Shown here: piece after piece, positions 18,275-26,175 of the stretch
Position numbering within the stretch: the stretch's first letter is position 1
How the letters are laid out: the number at the start of each line of letters is the position of its first letter
Made by a program: the position numbers and the translations under genes
Assembly (NCBI GenBank): GCA_016722065.1
Contig: JADKGX010000001.1
Location: 2,294,001 to 2,358,000, forward strand
DNA length: 64,000 nucleotides
Reading direction: 5' to 3'
DNA from: Planctomycetota bacterium
GTDB lineage: Bacteria > Planctomycetota > UBA8742 > UBA2392
Notes under the pieces: generated by a model
The model's input: only the letters and a program-made list of their open reading frames with translations
The model's database searches: none
Told to the model about the DNA's origin: nothing

Positions 18275-19867
18275 TCATCCGGCCGGGCGGCCCAGGCAGG
18301 TAATGTATACACACAACTCCTTGGATGGGATGCCCAGCAGTTCATTGACCTCGTCGTCAAAGAACCCGCCAATGCCGCTGGCGCCAACACCCAGGCGCAT
18401 TGCCGCCACGTTCATGCGTTCGCCAATATGCCCGGCATCCAGGTGCAGGTAGCGGTACGCGCGGCTGCCAAAGCGCGCCGTTGCAATTTCCAGGTCGCTG
18501 GTGTGAATCACCACCACGCTTGCGTCGCGGGCGAGCTCCTGACCCAGGCACAGGTGAAAAATCTCGCGGCGTACCTCGGCCTGCTTGACGGAAAGCATCT
18601 CCATGAAGCCCGGCGCGAAGTAGTACACGCCCGGCGGCACGCCCTCCAGCTTGTTCACCACCACAAAGGTTTCGAGCAGCGAAGGCGCCATCAGGCGCGG
18701 CAACGCATCGGCACCCAGCATCAGGTCCGGTCGGTAGGCAAAGGCCAGCAGGTCGGCCAGTTCGCCCAGTTTCAGTGCCTCGCCACTGAACGCGCGTGTG
18801 CTGCGGCGGCGCAGAATCGCCCCTTCAATCTGGTCTGTCAGATCAAGCCCCGTCGGCTTGAGTTTGATGCCGGCCGCAAACTCGTACTTGGGGTTGACGG
18901 CATAATCCATGCTTTCGCCGGCCGGCGGCTGGGCGGCCACGCCGCGCCGAATCGCCCCGGCGGTGTGAATCGCGCGAATCGGGTCGGCCCCTGCTTCGGG
19001 TTCTGTGGCATCGCTGGGGCGCGCCGTCGGCCCAGGCGCAAGCGAAGGAAAATCCGCCTGTTCACGCAGCGGAAACACGGCCAGTACGCCTTCTTTTTCG
19101 GGCACAATCGCCAGCAGTTCAGCCACCTCGTGATCCATGAACCCACCAACCGCTGTCGTGCACAGGTTCAACTTGGGCGCGACGATGTCCAGGTTGCCCA
19201 GCACGTGGCCGGTATCCAGCAGGCAACGCCGGTAAGCGCGCTCGCCGTAGCGCCAGGAACTGCGAAAGTAGACGGCTGTGGCAATCAACGCCACTTTGGC
19301 ACCGGCCACCACGGCATCGCCAAAGCAAGCTTCGGTCAGGCGCGAGAAAATCTCCTCGCCGGAGGGCGCCAGGCCCTTGGGGTACACTTCCACAAGGCTG
19401 TGGTCGCGCACGTGGTAATAGTAAGTGCCGTCGGGCATGTCGGCATGGTCGCGAACGGCCAGGTAAAGGTCCGTTGGGTACAGTGCCCCCGCGCTGGGCG
19501 CAGCCCGAAAGTAAAGCTGTTGCTGGCCCGAATAGGCCACACCCGTCACGCCATTGGTTGCAAACAGAAGCATCGAAAGACGCGGCAAGGCAAAGGGCCC
19601 TTCCGTGTCATTCAATCCGCGCTCGGGGGTGTAGTCCTCGGGCTGGTTCGTCGGCAGATAGGGCCGCATGTCAAACACCGGCGCGCCGCGATACTCCTTG
19701 AATTGCTCCGGCGGGTGTTCCCAGTCAATGGAATGCCCCTGGCCCAGCGTGCTTGGGCTGTATTTCGTGCGCTCGTGATAGGAAAACGCGTAGCCCATAC
19801 CCATTCGTAAAGCCTGTGCCAGCAGTTTTGGCAAGACCCGGGCCGGAATTCGCGTTACGCACGCCAT
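18275..19867 (-). CDS. SagB-type dehydrogenase, duplicated nitroreductase domain
   Basis: A protein of about 510-530 residues made of two nitroreductase-like domains in tandem (about 85-300 and 320-525). Each has the SagB/ThcOx pattern: SAGALYPTDLYL and GVYYFAPG-type strands, RAYRRCLLDTGHVLGN in the first, and SRAYRYLHLDAGHIGERM in the second. SagB enzymes use FMN to oxidise azolines to azoles in RiPPs, but orphan SagB-like proteins with unknown substrates are common. The open frame starts at 19867; internal ATGs at 19804 and 19798 (before GYAFSYHERTKYS, where family members usually begin) are more likely starts. No clear ribosome site decides it. Confidence 0.8.
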   Translation of the reverse strand: MACVTRIPARVLPKLLAQALRMGMGYAFSYHERTKYSPSTLGQGHSIDWEHPPEQFKEYRGAPVFDMRPYLPTNQPEDYTPERGLNDTEGPFALPRLSMLLFATNGVTGVAYSGQQQLYFRAAPSAGALYPTDLYLAVRDHADMPDGTYYYHVRDHSLVEVYPKGLAPSGEEIFSRLTEACFGDAVVAGAKVALIATAVYFRSSWRYGERAYRRCLLDTGHVLGNLDIVAPKLNLCTTAVGGFMDHEVAELLAIVPEKEGVLAVFPLREQADFPSLAPGPTARPSDATEPEAGADPIRAIHTAGAIRRGVAAQPPAGESMDYAVNPKYEFAAGIKLKPTGLDLTDQIEGAILRRRSTRAFSGEALKLGELADLLAFAYRPDLMLGADALPRLMAPSLLETFVVVNKLEGVPPGVYYFAPGFMEMLSVKQAEVRREIFHLCLGQELARDASVVVIHTSDLEIATARFGSRAYRYLHLDAGHIGERMNVAAMRLGVGASGIGGFFDDEVNELLGIPSKELCVYITCLGRPAG

Positions 19868-19956
19868 GGCTCGGGCGTATCAATGGTTGACTACCCCGTG
19901 TTTTTGTGCGCCCCAAAGGCGCCCAGTGCCAGTACCCGATCTCTTAAGGAGAAGCC

Positions 19957-20781
19957 ATGACCAGGTGGATTGCCGCAGCCGTGTGCGTTGGTGCAACCGG
20001 ACTGTTTGGCGCCTTTACCCTGCACAACGCCCAAGCCCAGGACGGCAAGGACTACTTTCGCCCGCGCGTCGAAGCCAGGCCTGAGCCGCGCCCGCGCATG
20101 GCCGAGCTCCATGCTGAAGAAGGCGATGGCCTGTTCCTGGAAGTCCTGCAGGATGGTGCCCCGGCCGGCCCCATGCAGTGGCAAATGGCGCCCATGCAAG
20201 GCCGCGGCCAGCCCGGCACATGGCAAGTCGTTACCAGCCGCGACATGACCCTGTTGTTGAACACTGCCACCGGGGACACTTTCCGCCTGGCCGGGGAACG
20301 AGATTCCCTGCATTGGGCACCCATTGAGCGCCCCATGCCCCGCATGGAAGGGCCAGGCTTGCCGCCCTTTCCGGGCATGCCCCCACGCCAGGATGCTGAC
20401 CAGATGCGCAAGGCGCTGGAGGAGCTGCGCAAGCGCGCCGAGAAATCCGAAGGGCGCGATCGCGATGCGCTGAAGGAAAAAATCAGCGAGATGGAGAAGG
20501 CACTCAAGAACGCCGAACGCGAAGGCCGGCCAAACCAGCCCCGCCAGCCGATGAATGAAGTGGCGGAAATGGAAGCCCTGCTGCGCCGCGCCAAGGACAA
20601 GATTTCCGACCTGGAAAGTCGCGTGGAAAAGACCGACAGCAAGCGCGAAACCGAGGAACTCAAGCGCCAGTTGGAAGACCTGCGCGCCGATGCCAAGAAA
20701 CTGGCCGGCGAACTTGAGAAAGCACGTAAGGAACAGAAAGAACGCGACAAGCAGAAAGACAAAGACCGCGACGAGGGTTGA
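19957..20781 (+). CDS. Exported coiled-coil protein, unknown function
   Basis: A 274-residue protein with AAGGAG 5 bp before its ATG and a cleavable signal peptide (to NAQAQD). A Met/Pro-rich domain (about 30-140) containing TWQVVTSRDMTLLLNTATGD is followed by a highly charged helical tail (about 145-274) of Glu/Lys/Arg heptads, predicted to form a long coiled coil. No known catalytic motif is seen. It is divergent from the SagB gene (89 bp between starts) and is ended by a strong terminator, so it is a monocistronic unit. Likely a periplasmic or envelope structural factor. Confidence 0.75.
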   Translation: MTRWIAAAVCVGATGLFGAFTLHNAQAQDGKDYFRPRVEARPEPRPRMAELHAEEGDGLFLEVLQDGAPAGPMQWQMAPMQGRGQPGTWQVVTSRDMTLLLNTATGDTFRLAGERDSLHWAPIERPMPRMEGPGLPPFPGMPPRQDADQMRKALEELRKRAEKSEGRDRDALKEKISEMEKALKNAEREGRPNQPRQPMNEVAEMEALLRRAKDKISDLESRVEKTDSKRETEELKRQLEDLRADAKKLAGELEKARKEQKERDKQKDKDRDEG

Positions 20782-20798
20782 TGCGGCGTTTTTCACGC

Positions 20799-20843
20799 GA
20801 CAGGGCAGGCCTGACAGCCTAGGCTTGCCCTGTCTGCTTTTTC
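20799..20843 (+). terminator. Terminator after coiled-coil gene
   Basis: A 14-bp stem with one G-T wobble (arms at 20799-20812 and 20821-20834) and an 8-nt loop is followed by GCTTTTTCC, 17 bp past the stop codon. Confidence 0.85.
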
Positions 20844-20864
20844 CCCGCCACAGCCCCGCGGCCC

Positions 20865-21677
20865 GTGACCGTGAAACACCTTTGCTGGCTATTGCTGCTG
20901 TTGTTGCCGGGCTGCACAACCGCCCCAACAGGCCCTGATTTGACGCCACACGAGCTTGCACCCCTGGCCCCGCCGGCCTTGATGAGCCCGGCAGCGGCCT
21001 ACCTGCATGGCATCGAGCTGCGCGACCAGAACCTGCTGGATCGCGCACGAAGTTACCTGCAAAGCGCTGCGGAACGCGGCCACGCCGATGCCCAGTTCGA
21101 ACTTGGCCTGTGGCACCTTACAGGGCGCGACGGCCGCCTGGATGCCCGCCAGGCCGCGCGCTGGCTGGTGATGGCCGCAGACCAGGGCCAGGCCGACGCG
21201 CTGCGCTATGTGTGGCAGCTTTACCTGTTCGGCAAAGGGGTCGAACAGGACGACGCCCTGGCCCTGCAATGGCTGCGCCGGGGTGCCGAGCACGGCGACC
21301 CGGAGCTGTGCTATCGCCTGGGCGTGTGGCTGTATGAAGGCCACAGTGCCGACCCGGACCCTGCCCAAAGCGCCCGCTGGTTCCTGCGTGCCGCCGATGG
21401 AAAGGTTGCCGGCGCGAACTATTACCTCGGCGTCATGCTGCGCGAGGGCAAAGGCACGCAGCAGGACGACGAAATGGCCTTTGAACGGTTTCAACAGGGC
21501 GCCAAGCAGGGCGACCCGGCCTGCAACCTGGCACTCGGCGACTGTTTTCGTGACGGTCGAGGCACCAGGCAAAGTTCCAGCCAGGCCGCCGCGCACTATC
21601 GCGCCGCCATCGACCAGGACGATGACCAGGACGTGGCCAAAGCCGCCCGCGCGCGGCTCAATGATCTTCAGCGATAG
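20865..21677 (+). CDS. Sel1-repeat lipoprotein
   Basis: A 270-residue lipoprotein (lipobox LLLPGC) of tandem Sel1-like (TPR-related) repeats: A..G...A.F.LG-type helices recur about every 36 residues, for example GHADAQFELGLWHLTG, DPELCYRLGVWLYEG and DPACNLALGDCFRDG. Such solenoids bind protein partners at the envelope. The start is a GTG at 20865; a second in-frame GTG at 20871 fits equally well. Neither has a recognisable ribosome site. It lies directly after a terminator, so it needs its own promoter, which I could not identify. Confidence 0.8.
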   Translation: MTVKHLCWLLLLLLPGCTTAPTGPDLTPHELAPLAPPALMSPAAAYLHGIELRDQNLLDRARSYLQSAAERGHADAQFELGLWHLTGRDGRLDARQAARWLVMAADQGQADALRYVWQLYLFGKGVEQDDALALQWLRRGAEHGDPELCYRLGVWLYEGHSADPDPAQSARWFLRAADGKVAGANYYLGVMLREGKGTQQDDEMAFERFQQGAKQGDPACNLALGDCFRDGRGTRQSSSQAAAHYRAAIDQDDDQDVAKAARARLNDLQR

Positions 21678-21792
21678 CTTGACCAGCCTTTCGCAAACAA
21701 AGGTGGCAAAGGCTTGGCCATGTTTTGACACGGAGTAACGGCCCTCCGGCGTACCTGGTTTGTGGTGGCTGCGGCGTGGCTTTGTCTGTTTC

Positions 21793-21848
21793 GCAGTCAC
21801 GCAGTAACGCAGTAACTCAGCCACGCAGTAACTCAGTTACTCCGTCAC
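21793..21848. repeat. Octamer tandem repeat (GCAGTAAC)
   Basis: Seven consecutive 8-bp units, consensus GCAGTAAC with variants TCAGTTAC, TCAGCCAC and TCCGTCAC. It lies in the intergenic stretch after the Sel1 gene and has no coding function that I can see. Confidence 0.85.
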
Positions 21849-21903
21849 TCTCTGTTCACTTCGTCTTCCATGGCGGGCAGGATGCCTGCGATCCTTTGGC
21901 CTT

Positions 21904-22384
21904 TTATGCGGCTGAACTGATGGCTGGCGGTGGTGCCTGGGCCGGGGTGGCGGTTTTTTCTGCCCGGGCTGGTGGCTGTGTCGCCGCCTCTGGTGCGGGT
22001 TCTGGTCGCTTTGGCGGACAAAGTGAGTCGCTGGCTTGCTGGCGCATCAACTCTGACAGGATCTGCAGGGCCTGGGCGCGGCATTCGGCCTTGAGTTGCA
22101 ACTGATTGTCCAGCAGCTCGCGCAGCAGTTTATCGACGCGAAAGGCAATGCTGGGGCTGATCGTCCAGCGGTGCGGCTTGCTGCCGTCGCTGGCGGCCAC
22201 GACTTCAAGTTCGCGGTCGTGAATCGCCAGCAGCTTCTTCCAGCGGGCGATGCTGGCATCAAGTTCCAGGCCGTTGCGCGCCGCATAGATTTCATCGGCG
22301 GCAAGTTGCAGGTTCTGGGTGGCCAGGTCTTGTTCGCGCGTCTGGGCAGTCTTTGGGTTGCGCCGGAGCCGCCGGCGACGGGAT
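21904..22384 (-). pseudogene. Helical protein-coding remnant without a start codon
   Basis: The minus-strand frame reads like a real helical protein from about 22384 down to the stop at 21904 (basic RRRRLRRNPK, then LATQNLQLAADEIYAARNGL, ARWKKLLAIHDRELEVV, WTISPSIAFRVDKLLRELL, a Pro/Ala-rich tail). The frame stays open upstream to a stop at 22564, but there is no in-frame ATG, GTG or TTG before the GTG at 22198-22200, in the middle of the coding-like part. Either the 5' end was lost to the repeat-rich DNA upstream, or a short product of 98 residues starts at that GTG. I do not recognise the family. Confidence 0.4.
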
Positions 22385-22567
22385 CGAATGATGTTTAGGC
22401 CTGACAGAGTGGTAACGGGCCATGGCAGTAACCTTGCATCGAACCAGCGCGGAGGGATCCACGCTCGATGAAGGAAGCATACAACCCGTGGCGACAGATT
22501 CGGGGCAGTCAGGAACGCAGGCCAGCCTTGGGGTGCGTGGTGTTGAACCCGCAGGCGTCCGAATTAG

Positions 22568-22587
22568 CCGGGGGCGTAAGCCCCCGG
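22568..22587. repeat. Palindromic repeat, GTAA-loop type
   Basis: An 8-bp perfect stem (CCGGGGGC / GCCCCCGG) closed by the tetraloop GTAA. The same build recurs at 22687-22706 and, with one mismatch, at 32108-32127. Confidence 0.8.
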
Positions 22588-22608
22588 TTTGCGTTGGCAG
22601 AAAATCCA

Positions 22609-22663
22609 AGCCCCGTCAGGGGCGACACAGGGGTCGGGCCGGTCTGTCGCCCCTGCCGGGGCT
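22609..22663. repeat. Inverted repeat with 18-bp arms
   Basis: Arms 22609-22626 and 22646-22663 match at 17 of 18 positions as inverted copies around a 19-nt loop; each arm is itself nearly palindromic (AGCCCC..GGGGC). The right arm belongs to a longer motif repeated directly at 23054-23087. Confidence 0.8.
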
Positions 22664-22686
22664 CTGAATCAATCGTTGACGCGTGT

Positions 22687-22706
22687 CCCAGTGCTTACGC
22701 ACTGGG
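22687..22706. repeat. Palindromic repeat, GTAA-loop type (reverse orientation)
   Basis: An 8-bp perfect stem CCCAGTGC / GCACTGGG around TTAC, which reads GTAA on the minus strand. Confidence 0.8.
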
Positions 22707-22739
22707 CTACAGCTCTGAGGCAAGGGCCGAAATGTGCAA

Positions 22740-22964
22740 GGCTGGTTCGTGCTGGCGCGGGGCTGGCTGGTGTTGGTGCAAGGCTCGCTCGTGCGTTCGC
22801 AAGGCCGGTTCGTGCTGGCGCGAGGCGGGCTCGTGTTGGCGCGAGGCTGGCTGGTGTTGGTGCAAGGCTGGTTCGTGTTGGCGCGAGGCCGGCTCGTGTT
22901 GGCGCGAGGCTGGCGTGTTGGCACGAGGCTGGCTCGTGTTTGCGAAAGGCTGGCTGGTGAGGGG
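22740..22964. repeat. 21-bp tandem repeat (minisatellite), about 11 units
   Basis: Ten near-complete units and a partial one of consensus GGCTGGCTCGTGTTGGCGCGA. Units run 22740, 22761, 22782, 22803, 22824, 22845, 22866, 22887, 22908, 22927 and 22948. The ninth lacks 2 bp, which breaks any reading frame, so the array is not maintained as a heptapeptide-coding sequence. Confidence 0.9.
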
Positions 22965-23034
22965 ACCTTGGCGCAAGCCCGGTTTGCGCGCAGCTACAGA
23001 AGCCAGGGCCGGGTGCGGCCCGCCGGTTGGTGAA

Positions 23035-23058
23035 GACCCCCCCGGGGGGGGGGGGGTC
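23035..23058. repeat. C7-G13 homopolymer hairpin
   Basis: GA, seven C, thirteen G, then TC: a self-complementary homopolymer block. The exact run length may be unreliable in the assembly. Confidence 0.7.
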
Positions 23059-23087
23059 GGCGCCGGTCTGTTGCCCCTGGCGGGGCT
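23054..23087. repeat. Second copy of the direct repeat flanking the 21-bp array
   Basis: A 34-nt block beginning GGGTCGG and ending GGCGGGGCT matches 22631-22663 (33 nt) with one indel and about three substitutions. The two copies bracket the 21-bp array about 420 bp apart. Confidence 0.75.
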
Positions 23088-23171
23088 TGGCCTGTTTCCG
23101 ATCAGGTAGTTGTTCCCTTGGGGACCTTGGCCGGGCTAGAATCCTTGCTGCTTCGTCGCGAGGATTCGGGC

Positions 23172-24671
23172 ATGCCTCGAGCCGCTTGGATTGTGTTGTG
23201 TCTGCTGCTGGCGACGCCCCTGTGCGCCCAGAAGTTCAAGCTGGAAGCCCGCGAAGACAAATATCCGTCGGGCAAAATCAAAGAAAAGTACATCGTTCAG
23301 GTCGACAAGGCCGGCAAAGAAACCCGCTCCGGTGACGCCACGGAGTTCTGGGAGAACGGCCGCAAAGCCGCTGAAGGCAAGTACGCCACGGGCAAAAAAG
23401 AGGGCCGCTGGCGCTGGTATTTCGAGAGCGGCCAGATGCGCGAAGAAGGCACGTTGATCCAGGACGTGAAGTGGAAGGAATGGACCACCTATCACCCCGG
23501 CGGCAAGAAGGCCATTGAGGGCTCCTACGACGACGGCAAGCGACGCGACAAGTGGAGTTGGTGGTACGCCACAGGCAAGAAGAAAGAGGAGTGCTACTAC
23601 AAGGACGACAAGAAGGACGGGCGCATTTTTCGCTGGTATGAAACCGGCCAGCGATCACTGGAAGGCAAGCACTTGGCGGACCAGCCCGATGGCAGTTGGC
23701 AATGGTGGCACGAAAACGGCCAGGCCAAGCGCAGCGGGCGTTACGACAAAGGCCGCATGTTTGACAAGTGGGAGGCCTGGCACGCCAACGGCCAGCTTGC
23801 GGAATCGCACGATTACAAGGAGTCGCGGGCAACCAAGTGGAGCTTCTGGTTTGAAAACGGAAACCTGAAAGCAGAGGGCGAGGGCGTCATGGACGCGCGC
23901 CTGGGCCGCTGGACCTGGTATTATCTGGAGGGCACGCGCGAAAGCACCGGTGAATACAAGGGCGGCATGCGCGTGGGCACCTGGACGTTCTTTCACGAAA
24001 ACACCGCCAAAAAAGAAGAAGGCGCGTTTGTGGAGGGCCGGCAATCCGGCCGCTGGACCTACTGGCACGACAACGGCGCCAAGGCTGCACAGGGCGAGCT
24101 TGTCAGCGGCCAGCGCAAGGGCCTGTGGCAAACCTGGTATGCCAACAACCAGCAGGAACTGGAGGCCACGTACCTGGACGGGTTTGTTGAATCCACCTGG
24201 ACGCGCTGGCATGCCAACGGCAAGAAGGCCAGCGAAGGCCCCTGCCACAACGGCCGCCGACATGGCCACTGGTTGACCTGGCACGACAATGGCGAAAAGG
24301 CAGCCGAAGGCGACTTCAACGACGGCAACCGCAGCGGCAAGTGGAGTGCCTGGCACCGCAACGGCTCGCTGGAAAGCTACGGTGAATACGCCAAAGACCT
24401 GCGCACGGGCCACTGGGAGTACTGGTTTGATACCGGCATGCGCGCCAGGCTGGCCGATTACGCGGCCGACAGGCTGGAAGGCAAGCTGGTGGTGTTTGAC
24501 GCCGCGGGCAAAAAGCGAATCGAGGCTGATTACAAGCGTGGCTACATTGAGGGCTGGCGCAAGGAATTCGGCGACGACGGCGCCGTTGTGGCGCAGGAGT
24601 ACTTTGTTGAGGGCGACCCCGCCGAACCACCCAAGGAAGAGAAAGACCCCAAGGGCGACAAGAAGGACTGA
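23172..24671 (+). CDS. Exported MORN-2 repeat protein (YwqK-like)
   Basis: A 499-residue protein starting at an ATG with GAGGA upstream and a signal peptide cleaved near LCAQ. Almost the whole mature chain is repeats of the MORN-2/YwqK type: each unit of about 22-24 residues reads roughly W..YH.NG....EG.Y..G...G.W, for example GSWQWWHENGQAKRSGRYDK and GRWTYWHDNGAKAAQGELVS. About eighteen units run from residue 40 to 450, then a charged Lys/Glu tail. Such beta-hairpin solenoids bind partners or the membrane surface. The YwqK antitoxin label often given to such proteins is a domain name only; no toxin gene is adjacent. Confidence 0.82.
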   Translation: MPRAAWIVLCLLLATPLCAQKFKLEAREDKYPSGKIKEKYIVQVDKAGKETRSGDATEFWENGRKAAEGKYATGKKEGRWRWYFESGQMREEGTLIQDVKWKEWTTYHPGGKKAIEGSYDDGKRRDKWSWWYATGKKKEECYYKDDKKDGRIFRWYETGQRSLEGKHLADQPDGSWQWWHENGQAKRSGRYDKGRMFDKWEAWHANGQLAESHDYKESRATKWSFWFENGNLKAEGEGVMDARLGRWTWYYLEGTRESTGEYKGGMRVGTWTFFHENTAKKEEGAFVEGRQSGRWTYWHDNGAKAAQGELVSGQRKGLWQTWYANNQQELEATYLDGFVESTWTRWHANGKKASEGPCHNGRRHGHWLTWHDNGEKAAEGDFNDGNRSGKWSAWHRNGSLESYGEYAKDLRTGHWEYWFDTGMRARLADYAADRLEGKLVVFDAAGKKRIEADYKRGYIEGWRKEFGDDGAVVAQEYFVEGDPAEPPKEEKDPKGDKKD

Positions 24672-24786
24672 AGCGGCGTCCGCGGGCTTGCAGGATGCCC
24701 ACAACGCACTGCAATCCAACTTTGTTCAACGAATCGTGACCTGACTGCCGATGCCCTGAGGCGGCGCTTTGCGCCCCGGGGGAAAC

Positions 24787-25704
24787 ATGGTCGGTGGTCC
24801 TTGCCAACTTCGCCTTGCGCTTCAGACCTACCTGGAGTACCTGCGCTTTGAGTGCGGGTTGGCCGAAAACACTTTGGCTGCCTATCGCCGCGACCTGGAA
24901 CGGCTGCTGGAATTCCTGTTTGCTCGCGGCCTGATGCAGCCAGAGCAGGTGCGCCCCGACGATCTGACGGCCTTTCTGGCCGCCGAGCGCGGCCTTGGCC
25001 TGGACGACCGCACGCTGGCGCGCCGCGTAAGCGCTTTGCGCATGTTCTTTCGCTATGTCAGTGTCGAGGTCACACGCGGGCCCGACCCGGCCCAGTTTCT
25101 GGCCCCGCCCAAGATTGCCAGCTCGTTGCCGGATTACCTGACTGCCGAACAGGTCTCGGCCCTGCTGGGCGCACCTGTGGGCGATGCGCCGCTGTTGTTG
25201 CGCGACCGCGCGATTCTGCACACGCTGTATGCAACGGGCGCACGGGTCAGTGAGGTCTGCGGGCTGACGCTATCGCGCGTGAACCTGGATGCCGGATACC
25301 TGAATGTTCACGGCAAGGGCAACAAGGAACGCATTGTGCCGATCGGCGCGCTGGCCATTGCGCAGGTTCGGCAGTATCTGGAACGTGGTCGGCCTGCGCT
25401 GATCAAGCGACCCACCGACGTTGTGTACGTATCCAAATCAGGCCGGCGGCTTTCGCGCACGCGGGTATGGGAAGTCGTCAAGCTGTATGCCCAGATGGCC
25501 GGCATTGACGCCAACTCCGTGCACCCGCACACCATGCGGCACTGCTTTGCCACGCACATGCTGGAAAACGGAGCCGATATCCGCAGCGTGCAGGAAATGC
25601 TGGGTCACGTCAGCATCAGCACCACGCAGATCTATACCCACGTGGACCAGAAGCGACTGCGAAGCGTGATGTTGAAGTTCCACCCGCGGGCAAACGCCAG
25701 CTAA
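24787..25704 (+). CDS. xerD: Tyrosine recombinase, XerD-like
   Basis: A 305-residue site-specific recombinase, normal Xer length. The ATG at 24787 follows a GGGGG ribosome site. The N-terminal SAM-like core-binding domain (LQTYLEYLRFECGLAENTL) precedes the catalytic domain, where all residues are seen: Arg in TGARVSEVCGL, Lys in GKGNKERIVP, His and Arg in HPHTMRHCFATHML, His in LGHVSISTTQ and nucleophile Tyr in IYTHVD. Housekeeping Xer resolves chromosome dimers at dif with a partner; no partner, dif site or integrated element is evident here. It ends 3 bp from the convergent small gene. Confidence 0.88.
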   Translation: MVGGPCQLRLALQTYLEYLRFECGLAENTLAAYRRDLERLLEFLFARGLMQPEQVRPDDLTAFLAAERGLGLDDRTLARRVSALRMFFRYVSVEVTRGPDPAQFLAPPKIASSLPDYLTAEQVSALLGAPVGDAPLLLRDRAILHTLYATGARVSEVCGLTLSRVNLDAGYLNVHGKGNKERIVPIGALAIAQVRQYLERGRPALIKRPTDVVYVSKSGRRLSRTRVWEVVKLYAQMAGIDANSVHPHTMRHCFATHMLENGADIRSVQEMLGHVSISTTQIYTHVDQKRLRSVMLKFHPRANAS

Positions 25705-25707
25705 GGG

Positions 25708-25983
25708 TCAGGCCAGTTCGGCCAGGCGCGCCACGGCAGCAATGTCTTTGGCGGGAATCTCAATGGCCTTGATGCGCGGCCAGTGGCCCCATTGCGCGAC
25801 ATTGGCAAGAAACTGGGCGTTGCTGAGGCCTTCCTGGCCGTCGTCGTGGCTGTCTGCGTCCAGCAGCAGGATGCTTTGTTCGGTCCGGGTATCGCAGCGT
25901 CCCACGTAGATGCGCGGGCCGTGCGTGCGAACCACGACCGTGATGCCGTGCAGCTCGCCTTTGTCGTCGTGGAATGTTCCCAT
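25708..25983 (-). CDS. Small YVGRC/GHWPR-family protein, paralogue 1
   Basis: A 91-residue soluble protein of unknown function. It shares an ordered set of motifs with the neighbour at 26176: a beta-rich first half with YVGRC followed by a hydrophobic ILLLDAD strand, then GHWPRIK, IP and DI near the C-terminus. The first half, G..V.V.T.....YVGRC......I.L.D, has the rhythm of a small beta-barrel such as an Sm/LSm domain; this is only a resemblance. It is convergent with xerD. Alternative frames run further upstream, but ATG 25983 is where paralogue similarity begins. Confidence 0.65.
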   Translation of the reverse strand: MGTFHDDKGELHGITVVVRTHGPRIYVGRCDTRTEQSILLLDADSHDDGQEGLSNAQFLANVAQWGHWPRIKAIEIPAKDIAAVARLAELA

Positions 25984-26087
25984 GGTGTTGGACCGTGCAG
26001 GACGTGACTCGCAGTTGGCTTACAGCATCGAAAGTACTGCGCCTTTGCCAACCAGGAACACCGCCCAACCGCTAACTATTCCTCCAC

Positions 26088-26139
26088 AGTGTCAACGAAG
26101 GTGGTGAACGATAGTGGTGAACGATTGCGGTGAAGGATC
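26088..26139. repeat. 13-bp tandem repeat
   Basis: Three clear 13-bp units, GTGGTGAACGATA, GTGGTGAACGATT and GCGGTGAAGGATC (26101-26139), with a degenerate fourth before them. They lie between the two small paralogues. Confidence 0.75.
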
Positions 26140-26175
26140 CGAGTTACGGGTGTCGATGTGCAGGCGTTCAGCGAT

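Larger units (their letters stand above)
22385..23171. other. Gene-free, repeat-rich intergenic region
   Basis: No convincing gene in 787 bp. It holds two GTAA-loop hairpins, a long inverted repeat, a 21-bp tandem array of about eleven units, a run of thirteen G, and a direct repeat flanking the array. Open frames crossing the array (for example 22734-23033 on plus and 22707-22976 on minus) are products of the 21-bp period and are not treated as genes. Confidence 0.75.

Noticed and set aside
17645..19810. A 721-codon open frame on the plus strand
   Set aside because: Antisense to the M16 peptidase and SagB genes, whose catalytic motifs are intact.
22740..22964. Possible CRISPR array
   Set aside because: The units are contiguous 21-mers without unique spacers, so this is a tandem satellite, and no cas genes occur in the window.
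22734..23033. A repetitive plus-strand open frame (VLARGWLVL heptapeptides)
   Set aside because: It is a product of the 21-bp period; unit nine lacks 2 bp and no ribosome site or homologous text supports a gene.
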